Origin: Sapria himalayana
Lineage: Eukaryota; Streptophyta; Magnoliopsida; Malpighiales; Rafflesiaceae
DNA: 64,000 bases
Reading direction: 5' to 3'
Assembly (NCBI GenBank): GCA_029783825.1
Contig: JAREIK010000385.1
Span: 930,001 to 994,000 of the forward strand
In this document: positions 37,301 through 52,300 of the stretch, one piece after another
Numbering within the stretch: position 1 is the first letter of the stretch
Layout of the letters: the number at the start of each line of letters is the position of its first letter
The notes under the pieces: model-generated
Database searches by the model: none
What the model saw: only the letters and a program-made list of their open reading frames with translations
What the model was told of the DNA's origin: nothing
Position numbers and translations under genes: made by a program

Positions 37301-40300
37301 AAAGTAATGGCAACTACCATGGTTGTGAAAGATGTGCCTTAAGAGCGCTTATGCTCAAGTGCAGGCGAAGCTCAGACATGGCGTCTCGCATTGGCTAGGG
37401 CGAGCCGCGAGCCTTGTTTACGCAGGCACACGGATGAGAGAAAAGGCATGTAACTTCCCTGATGCACGAAGCTCTCCACGAGCACGCCTCCGTGTAAACA
37501 AGACATGACGCAGGCACATCACCTTGGCCAAGGCGAGGCTCATTCACGCATGCACATGGATATGCTTAAGTAGAGATGTTAAATGGACAGTGATGGGCCG
37601 ACATGATCCAATTTTTAGTGACCCACTATTTCGTGCCTAGCATGACATGGTATGGGAGTCATGCCGTGCCTGGTATGACACAACTCGAAAAGGGCAGGCC
37701 CGGCACGACTTGAGTTTGCCGGATTTGGGCCAATTCATACTGGGCCTTATGGGTTTCTTGCTGGGCCTTGTGGGTTTTGTGCCGGGAACGTATCATTTCA
37801 CCCCGTTTAGAATTGGGTCATCCATAATTTCTAAATATTTTAAATTTTAATACAAAATTAATTTATTAATTAATTAAAAAAATAAATACATCAAAAAAAA
37901 AATTAAATTAAAAATTACAAGTCATAACTCACAACTCAAAATTAACATAATATAAATATTATAAATTTTAATCATTTTATTTTCGTTACGTAATACAAGT
38001 AAAATTATCAAATAAAAAAGAAAGCTCAAAAAATAAAAATCAATACATCAAATATCAACATCAATTCCGTAAGCATCTGAATAAATAAAGAACAAAAAAA
38101 AAAAATAACGAAAGCAATAAGCTCAAAAGAAAAAAAACAATAGACAATACAAAAATAATTAATCTCGTAAGCAGATAATGATATCACTAGTGATAGGCAG
38201 CAAATAGTATGTTCAATCTCAATCACTATTAAAATCTCACGAATCATCATCAGCTACCAACTATTCTACTCTTGATGTAGTTCTAGCATGATCCTAGATA
38301 CCCAAATTTGAATCTTCTCAATCTTTTATGCATGTTAATGCCTCAATAATATCTAGTCACAATCTCGATTTTTTATTTTAAAACACATTAAATGCAACAA
38401 AAAAAAACTAACTCCAATGTTATGCTCGCTACCAAATAAGTCGGTAGATCTCGTATCATCTTAAACAGTATGAGATAGGTGAACTCATATGATTTCCACC
38501 ACTATATAATATGATTGTTCTTGTTATCAATATGTAATAGAATTAAGCAGTAATCAATATATAAGTACTGAGATAACTCGCTCCTATTTAATGGTTTACC
38601 TCATCATTTCCTACTCGCTAACTAAATGAAGAAGTCATCATCTTCAAATATGATGTTAATATCCATACTAGGAGCCTGACTACTACTACCACTGTCATAC
38701 CTAGTATTATAGTATATAAATAACTTAATCAACTTCTTATGAATGAACCCTTTAAGTTGGTATTCTTGATTTATGCATATGGATATGTATGTCAAAATAT
38801 TCTATATCCCTTCCACCTTAACTCTAGGATTCATGCAGATAACAAGATAATAAAGAGAAGAAATAATAAACTAATATTTTAAGTACTTAGTTTTCATCTC
38901 AATAACAATGTCACTAAATATTAGATCATCTCTAAATTTCCTAAACATGCTACTAATATTACATATATATTTAAGTACAATGCAAGTAGTATGAGTATAA
39001 ACTAACAAATATATATTTATCGTGTCATTAAAAATCTTCATGAATTTCATAAATAAAATTCCTGTAGCTCAGTCAATATCATTAATAATAAATACGTCAT
39101 TCTAACTATTAATATAGACGGATATCACGTGTAAGTATCTAACTACATAACTCTAACATAAGATATGTGTAATTTGAACAATATTTCATATCCAATTGGA
39201 ATTTCTTTTTTTTAGACATATAGACAAATAGAGACTACCAAACTCCTGTTATTTGTGAGACATGAAAAAATTTAGTGAGTTAAGTATATTTTTTAAAACT
39301 ATGAAAACAACCTTCATCTAGGTGTCAAAAGGGCTAGTTCAAGCCAAGCCTTTTTGGTGGTCCAATCAAGTCATCGTGCCGTACTTAGCATGACATGGCT
39401 TCTTCACAGCTCGCTCGCACAGCCCGTCGACCCGGCTATGATGAAGACTGACCAAGTCGTGCCTAGACAGGCTGGGTCATGCTCGTTAGAGCTGGGTTTT
39501 GATGGTTTGGGCCAGGTTCGGGCCTTCAAAAAATTTTTAAATTAGAATATGAAAATTATTAAAAAATTTATATTTTAATTATTTAATACTTATATAATTT
39601 TAAGTTAATTATTAAATAAAATAAAATAATTACTTTTTTTATTTTTTATTTATTAAATAAAATAAAACATAAAGTTTAATATAATAAATAACTAAAATTT
39701 AAAAACTAACAGTGGTTAAATTAATAAAACTAAAATATTAATATAAACAAATGAAAATAACAAAAAACATAAATGAAGACTCAAGAATCAGGCCTCAAAA
39801 TAAAATAAAATAAAATAAAAAATAAACAGAGACAATATCAATCCAAAAAAAAAAAAAAAAAATCAAAAATATCATGAATATTATAGTATATAAATAATAA
39901 TGATAAGATAAGTATCAGTGTCTCAATCCGTCAATTGTCATCAGTCTTCAATTGTCATAAATATCACACGGATCATCATCAATAATTAATTCATCCACTT
40001 TTGCTGCAGTCCCAGCACGATCCTAGATACCAAAGCTCAAATATTATCAATCCTTCATGCATGCTAATGTCTCAATAATATCTAACCATAATATGAATCT
40101 CCTATCCAAATTCACATTTACTACAACAAAAAAAGTAGAATCTAATATTATACCGGACACCAAAGGAGTCGGTAGATATTGTGCTATCTTAAATAGCAAG
40201 GAATAAGTTGACTCATATAATTTTTACCACAATAAAATATCAAGATTCTTATTATCAAAATATAATCGAATTGAGCAATAATCGATATCTAAGTACTGAG

Positions 40301-43300
40301 ACAGCTCACTTTTATTCAATAGTCTACCCATCATTCTTTCCTAGCTACCTGAATAGAAAAGTTATCATCTCCAAATATGGTATCCATGTCCGTACTCGAA
40401 ACCTCCCTACTACTATTACCATACTTAGTATTGTAGTATATAAAGAGCTCAATCAATTTTTCTTGAATGAACCCTTCAGGTTGGTCTTCCTAGTTCATGC
40501 ACAATGATATATATGTCAAAACATTCCCTACTTCTTCCAGCTTAACTTTGAGATCCATGAATGATCAAGTCTCTTAATTGACTCAATATAAGTCTACTAG
40601 TATTAACTCGTGTATTATCATAGCATTTGAGTATGAATGAGATCCCCTCACTAGAAAACCTTGACTCTCTCTAGGCTTCATATGATATGATTTTATTTGT
40701 AGAAATTATGACTCTATAAAAATCATATTATATTTAGTACCAACATAATCATAGTCAATTGGTGACTATATGTACTAACTGATGGTTCAGGAAGAAAATA
40801 TTAGTAATAGAGAAAAAATAATTGATTTATGTGCAACAACTAGATTTATATTTTTTTAAACTCATTAAAAAACAAGTCATGGCCAAAAAATATAGTATCT
40901 ACCCTCACTAAAATCTTACTAATATTTGCTACAAAATATTTGTACTCTCTTTGATAATATAAAATCCAATAAAAATACATCTCCATGACCTAGATGCTAA
41001 TTTGTTACTTCTTGAAGAATAATCAAGAATAAAATAACTTAAAGGAGTCAAACTAGCTGAGCGGCAACGGCATGGCCTGGTTCAGCCATGCTTGGCCCGG
41101 CATGACATGGTTTGGAACTGTGCCGTAGGCCGGGCCGAGCTGAACCTTGGCATGGTTCATACCAGGCCATGCAAGGCCTGTGTGCCTAGTCTAACGACTA
41201 GGTAAACCGACCAGAAAACCCAGTTGGATTTGTTTTTAAATTTAGTTGGAAAAACCGAGTATGATCCATCCCAGCACGACAAGTTCAGGCCCGATCCGAC
41301 CCAAACAGGGTACGAGCTAGACAGGGCTGGCACGGCACGGTAGCCAGATTGGGCCACAAAAAAAGAAATAGTCCAGTCCGGCCCGTTAGACACATCTAAA
41401 ATAGTCTCAACAAGATATAGAGTATGAAATGGTACGTGCTAAAAAAAGACAACATCATCTGAGTGATAAGTTTTATTATGATTAAAATCTTCTCTCCTCA
41501 AAAATATTTTAGAACATTCTTTTTAAATAGAAGTGTCTGAGTCATCTCAATCAAATTTTTTTTTCAATCACCTCATTTTGTTGGTGTCGCAATGCTAAAA
41601 ATTTGATATATAATTTTATGATTCATATAATAAGTATTAAATCACTTTTTAGTTTTTAAATTTTTTTTATAAAATTAAGTATAAATCATTTTGTGAATTA
41701 CTAAAAAATAAAAAAGAATATGTGATCTATCATGAAAAAAAAATATCTATAAATATCTCTAGTAATAATCAACAAAGGTGGTAAGAACTTAAATCACTCT
41801 CTGGTTGTATTTCTACTATATTCCTATAAGTATGAGTATATCAAATCAAATAGGTCCATACTAAAATCAAATTAACATATATGATAGAAAATTTTTATAA
41901 ATTTTATTAGTTGATATCTCATACTTTATGGTCGAAATGCCATTAAGACTAGGATAAAATATTTCCATCTTGGCCAATAATATAAGACCAAGCTGAGAAT
42001 CCAAAAGTAACGAGTAAAAAAAACTTAAACATCTAGAGAGAAATCTTACTATTAAAGAGAGAATATATAATCTAACATAATTAATCCCAAATAGAGTCTT
42101 CCTTGGAGTCTCATGATTCTACGGAGAACTCTATAAATAAACTAAAATCAAAATTGAATAATAAGAAAAAATAATTTACAAATAATAACCAATCGAAAAT
42201 AAGCAAGATACATATGAGCGGCAAATAACTAGGCCTAATAATATCGGATCTAACAACTTTCTAATATTTTCCATTAGCGACAAAATATTTCCTAATAGGA
42301 AAATAAATGAAAAATAAAGTACAAATATCATAGATATGATAACTTGCTCCTGTGTCGATGATACAAGAGTTTGTCGTGAAAGTACGAGTGAACGACCAAT
42401 AATATATAAAAGAATTGAATGATCTATTGTTTTCTTATAAAGTAATTTTATATATTCCTCTTTATTAAGTATTATGGCATATGAATTCTGTGAAAATTTC
42501 TAGTTAGTTTTAGTAGTTAGCCTACCCTCTCACAACTAATTAACGCTTTCAATCCTCTCTGAAAATAATATTATATAATTATTTCTAATATGACTTTCAT
42601 TTTTGTAATGAGTATACTAGATTAAAACTCTCATGAAACTACTTATGTTGTGATAATTCATACCATGTCACAAGAATACAAAAAATAATTACACCAACCT
42701 TTTTTCAATTCTGCTAGATCCCCACCTGGGGTTTCTTCCCATACACAACTATCTGCCACCGTCGACCACCTTGCAACAACATACACCATCGATGCCAACT
42801 AGGATTTGATGATTAAAAAATACCATCATACGCCACAACCACCATGCATGCTAGCATCCACCACATTTGCATCAATTCATCTTCCCCTACTATGCCCATG
42901 GACAACTTGAAAAACAACTACACCACCACTCACACAACTATTCACCACCACACACACTAATGTTCACCACTAGTGTACTATTGTGTGCCTGTGCACATTG
43001 TAGTCGTGCATAATGGGTGTGCAACTACTATTTTTGAAAAGTAGAGAGAAAAAAGAAAATTATGGAGGGGACTCAAACCCTATGTTTTACAAACCGCTCT
43101 AATACCATATTAAAAATAAAAATAAAAATAAAAAAAATGAAACAAACAACTCCCAATAACAAATGATATACAACCCGTGTTCTTTTATAATAAGTTAAAA
43201 ATGATTGGGATACCTCATAAATTAAGTACTCCCATTAAAAACATAAAAAATAAATATATAACAAAAATTACAACATAAACAATCAAGAACATCATCAAAG

Positions 43301-46300
43301 AGATAGTAGTCATGGTCCAAAGCCAGTTACTAGTAGTATAAATTTATAAAATTAATTTTTATTATACTTTTGTCATATTCATTACATATATAATTTACAT
43401 AGTTTTTGAATTTTCAAAGACATCTAATAAATTCAATTTGTTGCGCATTTTAAATTAAATAATAAATACATTTTTTTTTTGTTAATTATTATTTAATATT
43501 AATTTTTTTTTAACTTTTAATGTGTTGTACTTGTACCTCCATGGTGTATTGGGCACACTATACAGCCTGTTCAGTACAGATTGTACTTGTTCAGTACAAG
43601 TACAGATTGTACTTGTACAGATAGTCGTACAGGTTGTGGGTAGGGCATAAGACGTGCCATGGATAACCACCATGTTGAGACCTGGGTCACTGCAAGAACC
43701 AAACCTAGGTTGAGTCTGCTCTACCCCAGCCACGGGCTCCTGTCATGCCTTGTCCATGTTCTAGCTAGCCAGGGGCATGTTCGGCGCCAAGGAACGGCTC
43801 GAACCAGGCTCATTGCTCCATGGGCCTGCAATGGGTATGGCATAGGCCTGGCTATGGGTCTGGTGGAGGCATGGCATGAGTCTGGGGCGGGCTTGGCACG
43901 GGTCTAGCACAAACCTAGCACTGCATGTGCCTTGAGCCAAGGTCATGCTAAGTTAGTCATGCAATCCAACTCAAACCAGCACAACCTAGCATAACCCGAC
44001 ATGACCCAAATTTCCTAACAAGCCACCGGGTGATGTCTAGCTCCATATATTTCTAGAAGACACCAGAAAGATATTGGTATTTTTTTAGAAAGATGTGTTG
44101 ATAATTATTTTCATTGAAAAGTCAGAGAATACTAGAAGACTATTAAAGTCATCCGGAGAACCTCATAGAGTTTTCCCACTTTGATATTTACTAAAGAAAC
44201 ATACGCTAAATTTTTCTATAAGACAATAATAAACATTTATGTTCATTCATATAATATAACTCTTATGATTGATCTTCTCACTTCATACTCATGTATTATT
44301 GACTCAGTAATCTTTAGTCGCATCATATAAAATTATTTTATTATTTATTATTTTTGATCTTTGTTCCCTGATTGTTATTATAAGTAATTACAAACTATAT
44401 AAAATTTTTTTTAATTAATATTTTACTTAACATTTTGTATCTTCTGTGTTCTTTTTGTTCTTGGATATCAGGGTATCCTATTAGTCATATTTATCTGAGT
44501 TATCTTTCTAGATAATTTAATTTTGATATTTATTCTATTAATATTTTAGAGGACCAGAGGACGTCGAGAGAGACTTCACTCATGATTGTGCATGATATAG
44601 ATCGTATATCTTATTCCTATAAATAGTATTTGACTGGATGTTTGACTTTTATTGATTAATTACATGTTCATTCTCAATGTGATTACTTATTTATGATCAA
44701 ACTGAAAATTTTAGACCACATATTATTAAATATTTTTATTTTAAATTGTGAGAACTATCCGTAGGAAAGCATATTAAATCTTATATGAGTTGTCTTGCTC
44801 ATCATACTTGCACGAATAATACTTTTTACACTTTATTCACTCGGGCAAATAGGAACCTAGAAAAAGTAGAGATTCGAGATGATTTGATATATATTTATTA
44901 CCTTCATTGATGATTTAAAAAATTTGGTATGATTTTTTTTCAGACTACAAATTTTTCTATTTTTCAAATATTTCTTAAAAAAATAAAAAAAAACAAATTA
45001 ATAAAATATAAAAATCATTAAAAATTATAATATTTTAGAATATATACCTAATAACTTTAGTACTTATTGTAACAATAGACTTTTTTATGCAAGCACACCT
45101 CACATAATGAGATTATACAAATGAAAAAATAAATATTTAATTGAGATATATAATACATTTCTATTTTTTAAAATATTCCAGAGTTTCTTTTGAAAAATAT
45201 AGTCTTAACTCTTAAGCACAAATTATTTGATTAACTACATATCTTCCTTTACTTTTTCTCATTATCTGTCTTTTCAAATCATGTGCTCTTGAGATTATTT
45301 AAACTTCCTCTCAAAGTTTTTAGAAAGATTTATTTTACTCAGTATTTCTTCCTAGAACATGACACGGTGATACTTATGATGATAAAATATGTCTTTCTTA
45401 ATTACTATTGTATCCAAAATAGGTAAAATATTATTTGTTTGAGACTGATAAACACTGGTTAGCATGAATGTTAATTTTTTGAGTATTATTTATTCTTTAA
45501 AGAGTCTAGGCATAGTAAAGATTCATGAGATATTTAAATCTCTTATTTTTTTTCTCCTCAAGAGTTACATATGGGCCTCCAACTATAATAGAATATTATC
45601 CCTTAGCCAATTATGAACTTATTAGTTCATCATATAACAATTCTTATATCGAGTCATCAGCATGTATTAACATATATATAACAAATTGGTTTTGAAGAGA
45701 GTTAGATTTCATTAGAAAGGGAATCTTTCCCGAGCCTAATCAAGCTAGTAACTCCTAAGTCAATTCCATTCAAAACTCAAAATAAGCTTGAATTTGAAAA
45801 TAGAAAACTTGACCACCCAGATCTTTCAGCAAAGGAGAGTAATGTTTTCTTAGAAAAAAAAACTCTCTTGAGTCTAGTCAAGATGGTTGTAGTCAAGTCA
45901 ATTCCAGTACAAACTTAGAATAACTTGGCAACAAAAAGACATAGCCACTCATGACTTTGGGTTTATTCACTAGCTATCATCTCTTTTGATTTACATATAT
46001 ATATTATATATTATTTTTTGTTTTTCCGAAAGAGTTCATATAACATGTTTATTATGTTGATTGTATAATGAATGACATCCTAATTATGGAAGAAAATGAA
46101 TAATGAATCATCCAACTTAATAAATATTTTCAGTCATAATTTTAGACGAATCTTGAAAAACTCAGATATTTTTTTTAAAATAGATGTGACTTATGATATT
46201 AGAAATATTATGTCATCAAAAAGAATATATATAGTTAATATTTTTACAAAAAATTGTCTTTTAGATTATACTTAAATAGATACTCCTATTTTATCATGAA

Positions 46301-49300
46301 TTAATTTATTTGATGTTTACTAGACCAAATATATATTATGAAGTCGGTATAATTAATTATTTTCTAAGAGATTATATCTTGATAATATGACAAGTGTCTT
46401 CATTCAATGGTTATAAATTTTAAATTTGAGACTCATTAAACAAAATATCTCTAAATTTTAGGGGTATGATTGTCAAAATATTAATTTCTACCAAACTCCA
46501 CGTTATGTCAAAGCTTTGTGCATTGGGAATATCTTTTTTTATAATTAATAATTTTCTAGATTTTTCAGAACATGTTCATCTAAATGCAACTCTTTACATG
46601 CTTAGATATGCCAACAAATCTCCAAATTTTGTTATTTCATTTAGTGATGAAGGGTACCTCTAGTTGGCTAATGTTTCAAATTATAGTTCAGGAACCAACT
46701 CACATAAAGAGAATATCTACTACAAAATATTAAATTTTTCCTAGAATTAATCTTGCATTATAAAAAAGTAAAAGATATATAATAATCTTGAGATCTAGTA
46801 TACAAATATTATAAATAATAATAACGTTAATTAATTATGAGATAATTTAGATTAGGTGCCTTATATTCTTACCACGGACCACCCAGCAAATATATTCACA
46901 AAGACAATGAAGTGGTCTAAGTTCACTTCCCTTTGCATATTGAATGTATATGCATCATTTTGATAGAGAATATTATGATTTTTATTTACTTTTTTATTCA
47001 TTATCACTTTTTTATGTACTTAATTGTTTGTTGATGAGAACATTCGGCTTATGAATTATTTTAATTATTTTTAATTTTTTATTGATGGAGCTACAATTCC
47101 TCTTATATTATATGAGTATTTATCATTAATATGGAGATAACATTTTCAGCATTAAAATCTACACATATAATTTTGTGTTTATTTTCATTAGTTGAAGTGA
47201 AAAACAAACATCTAATCTAAGATAAAAAATGAGGAACATTCCTCTCTTTAGTATTTTTGCTTCTCTATCTCAATTTCTCAAGATTTTTTTTTTCAAAACT
47301 TCTCTTTTTTTTCTTTATTTTTTTTTTCTTATTTCTTATCTTATTTCTCTCTCTCCTCTACTTGTCCTGCATCAAAGAGTCAATACCAAATCAAGTGAGC
47401 ATGGTGTACCATCCAATTCTGATGGAATGGAATGTGGCGGCCTTTTGAACCTCATAGCAAATATTGATGTTTCGACCTGCATTGTTTCGAATGATTGTTA
47501 AAAAACCATAAAAAATTAAACTTTTTATAATACCACTTAGCATACCTCTTCGGCACTCCCTCCACCATGATCCCCATTCATTGTTTGTCCGTGATCTCCC
47601 ATCACTATCAAAAATGTATTTTCGTGTAAATCACCAGCTACAGAGTGACCCTCTAGCACGCTGATTACTTTCTGAATCAACGAGGCAAATAGACCATGGA
47701 AGAACGAAAAAGTATAAGCAACAAATCAAAATCAACCCACAAAAAAATAGTGCCATGAATATCAAAAACAAAATTAGATCGGACAGGAGACAGCAAGGGA
47801 AAAGCAAAACAAAAACGTGGGTGTGCATATCCATTCATGAACACATTAGGAAATTAATCTATCGTGAAGTAAAACACATATTTATTAAGGAAAAAGCAAG
47901 TTTGAAGTTGTCGAGATGAGCGACTTGTTTTTTGTTTATTATATTACTTCTTTATATAGTAAAGTAGATTTTTCCTTTTGATTTTATATATTTTTCATTT
48001 ATATTATTTTTTAAATAGTGAATGAGTAAAGTTTATTTCTTTTATTTGTATATATTTTATTTACATAATAAATACAATATGCCTTTAAATATTCTTATTT
48101 CTATAAATAATGTTCACATGAGTTAAGTATTTAGTTTACAGTGTATGTGAATGAGATTATTATATTATTATTATTATTTTTATCAGGTGGAACCCCGGGC
48201 CCAATTGAGTCATGGGCCAACCACCTGGACCACAGACAAAGACAAGATAGCTTTGTTTCAATGGTTGAGGGTAGCTAGTAAGGATCAAGTCTGCAATCTA
48301 AAAGTTGTGCATTCCTCATCCCACCAATTAGAGGTGTCAACCGGGCAGGGCTGGCCCGGCCCGGCATGAGGCACGGCACGATTCGGCCGTGCCTGGGCTG
48401 GCCCGGCACGAAAATTTCCAGTGCCCGGGCTCATGTTGTGTCCGACCATGACACAAACGTGCCATGCCTTGCCAAGGCCAACCGGGCCTCATGCCGTGCC
48501 TGGCCCGGCACGGTACCGTGGCCCATCAACACGGCACCATACCAAAACTAATTTTTTTAAAAAAATTAGGGTTAAGGGGGTGCCGAAATCCTAATTGTTT
48601 TAATTAGGGTTTCAAGCATGCCGAAATCCTAATTTTTTTTTAATTTAGGGTTCGGTCCACCTGGGCCGAACCCAGTAAATCGTGTCACGGGCCCATACCG
48701 GGCTGAACTTCACAAAACTGTGCCGGGCTATGCATGACACGACACAGTAACTGTGCCTGGCCCGGCACGAAAGCACGGTTGGGCCTAAAAAAAATGGGCC
48801 AGCCGGGCCAGCCCGGCACATCCCGTTTGACACCTCTACCACCAATCCAACTATCATGTCGCTAGCAATTAAATTATTATTATTATTATATGTAATAATA
48901 AGTTAGGTACTTTTAAACTTTGATTTTTATAAACAAAAATTCAAATAAAAAATCTTGAACATCTTAAATACTTTATTAGAATTAAGATAATTTAATTAGG
49001 CAATAGTATTATTATTTCATGCAGGAGAAAAATATTAGATATTCTTTTAGTGTTTGAATGCCGGTAGAGATATATGATTTGATACTATATATGTAGTTGA
49101 TACAGTTAGTTAATTCTTTATGTTCTTCAATGTCTTTAAACAAACATGGACATTCTCGATTAGTCTAATATATTGATTTGAGATGGGCATTTTCCATTAC
49201 AAAAATGAGATCCAAGATTGATTGTTATATTTTCTAGGAGTCGTTCGTGTTGCTTGCAAGAATAAAAGTGATATTTATTTTAGATCGAGTACATAGACAC

Positions 49301-52300
49301 ATTACAAATATATTACTTAAATTAGTAGTTAAAGTTTTTTTAGATCAAACAAATATATTTTTTTTCCATCACACAATTTAATCATTACAATATACATGCC
49401 AAATTGAAATTTTTTTTATCCCCAAATATGCGTATCTGGCATCCCTGGGAATTAGAACTCATGACCCCATGGGCGAGCACACAGCTAGAGGTGTCAAACG
49501 GGCCGGGCCGGCCCAGCACGAGGCACGGCACGGTTCGGCCGTGCCTGGGCCGGCCCGGCACGATAAAAAAACGTGCCCGGGCCCGTGCCATGCCCGGGCG
49601 AACAAACCACGTGCCGGGCCGTGCCTTGGCACGAGCCATGCCGTGCCTGGCCCGGCAGGCCGGCACGCGTGCCTGCGTCGTGAGTCGCGACTCACTGAGT
49701 CGTGACTCGTGACCCAACCGGGCCCCGCCCCGCCTGCCCTGCCTTGCCGTGCGCCCGTGCCCACGGGCCGTGCCGTGCCCGAATTTAAAAAACCGTGCCG
49801 TGCTGGGCCGACCCGTTTGACACCTCTACACACAGCCTCTTTGTCATCTGGACTACCATACTCATAATGTTGGTGTCAAATTGAGATTAAATATTAAATA
49901 TGTTCATAAAGATTTCATGAGTATCTTAGTTTATTTTTTCTCCTCCAAGCTCGATATTTTATCTATTCATGCACCAACTTGATAAAAATAAAGAATTATA
50001 TGATTTTTTTTTTTTATGTTACTTCTTTCTACCAAGAAGTGCTCAAGATATATAATAACACTACAATCAATTTTTTTTTTATTTTTTACCTTTATGTATT
50101 TTTAAGTATATCATTTATATATAATAATCTTTAAGATTAATGTTGCCATATCTGACCAAACTGAGATGGCCTGATCTAAGTTCCTAAAAATGGGGCCGAT
50201 TCAGGTCAGGTCCACTTATCAAGTGAAACAAATTGAGTTGGGCTAGTCAATCCCTAATATTTGTATGAATTGAAGTAATTTCCTACAACTTGGTTCCACA
50301 AGTTTTCTTTTGTTATTATCTTTTCAAGTTAGTAGATATCATTGTTACAAGTACTAATTAGTTGGGTATTTCATAATTGAAATAGTTTGCCAAGACAGAA
50401 TTGTAGATAACAAAATTTTGATAGTTTTAAATATTTTTTAAAAATTAAAATAATATAATTTAGTGATATTATGGTATTATCACGGAGAAAATATGCACCA
50501 CATGTTTTTTTCATGATTTGGCTTCACGAGTTATCATCAAATTGATTCTCCATTTGACACTAGACTTGATATTTTTACTGACACAAATATAACTATTGAT
50601 TCCACTTGATATATGAGAATCTCAAAAATATATACTTATCTTGTAAGAATCAAACTTTATATTACACATGTTATGATTATTTTAGTTATTTAAGATTCTA
50701 GACACACTAAAACACAAAGGCCTTTTGGGACCCGAGTGCACAATGCATAATTATTACATGAACTTTTTATTGAGGCACACTCAACCTAATATATTCAAAA
50801 ATTATATATTTCATAAAATATTATATATAATTTTTACATATTAATAAAGTAAAATCATAAAATATATTAAATATTAAAATAAAATATCATTAGTATTTCT
50901 CAACATAAACATTCAAAATTTTAAAATAAAATAATAAAATTTTAATAATATAATATAGTGTGTGTGTGTGTGTGTGTGTGTGTGTATTATATACACATAA
51001 CTATATATATATATGTATATATTTACGTATGTATATGAATATGTATATAAGTACACATATATATGGACATATATTTACGTATATATGAGCATACATATAC
51101 ATATATATACATGTATACATATATATGTGAATATATATATATACATATGGAGTATATATATATATATATAGCTATACAAATATGTATATGTATAAACATA
51201 CAAAATTTTTAAAAGACAATAACATAAGAGAAGATGTTTTTATGTTTGTGAGACGAAGCGTAAGCCTCAAGATGTTAAAATATAAATTTTTTCAGCATCA
51301 TAATATATAATTAATTAATATTTTAAAATATATAAAATAAAATAATATAAATAAAAACATGAAAATAATTAATTAAAATTATTAAAAAATATATACTCAT
51401 TCACTACTATCATAAAAAACCATAGCAAAGTCATAAAAAATAAAATAGATTTAACTATACTAATAGTTTCAGACTTTAACAAAAAATCATAATCAAATCA
51501 TAAAATAAAAATTAGAATAAATTATTTTAATTTAAATTTTTCTCTCCAAAAATATCATCATCTTTATCTAATATATCAAAAGTAGAAAAATATCAACAAT
51601 CATGTATCCTCATTTCATATAAATCTTAATCCTCTTCAATTGGCATAAAATTAAACTACTTCTCTTTGCCTTTACCTCTGCTTGTACCTAGTATAAATTA
51701 TTAATTCAGTATAAATATTATAAATTTTTTTATTAAATTTAATCAAATTTATTACTTCAATTTTTATGTATTTACTTGAACTTCATTAAGTTTCTTTTTG
51801 TAGGAATATGAAGAAATCATTCGATACGGTGATACTTGAGTCTGTTAGAAGTTAGATGACATAACTCTAATAGTATCAATATTGAATAACTCATCAACCT
51901 TAAGCTAATAAAGATCAAAGGAGAGAAGTATATATTCTTTCTCTGTAATTCACTCATCACCCAAACAATCTCCTCTAAAAAAATGGATCAATATTTTATT
52001 TTCTTAGTAGACTTCGTTCTCTCAATTTATTATTATACCTTACATATACTAGACCATTTAATCTTTGATGTTCAAATTTTTTTTATACGTATCTACAAAT
52101 AATGAAATAAAAAAAAATTATTTATTAAAATGAAATAAAATTCTTTAACATTAAAATAAAAATAAATGTATAAAATTTTATAAAAATAGAAATATTACTA
52201 ATTTAAATGTGCTCTAATTTTTTTACATCCCAAAGTATTATAAGTAAGGCTAAGAACTCAAATAATAAACTCTTGCAACTTTGGTGTTGAACCCCCAAAA

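Noticed and set aside
47229..47501. Plus-strand frames of 90 and 63 codons
   Set aside because: Antisense to PIG-O exon 9; the frame is open by chance and begins in a T-rich tract.
49385..49833. Four overlapping frames of 78-124 codons
   Set aside because: They lie within the GC-rich MITE at 49486-49828 and have no recognisable domain.
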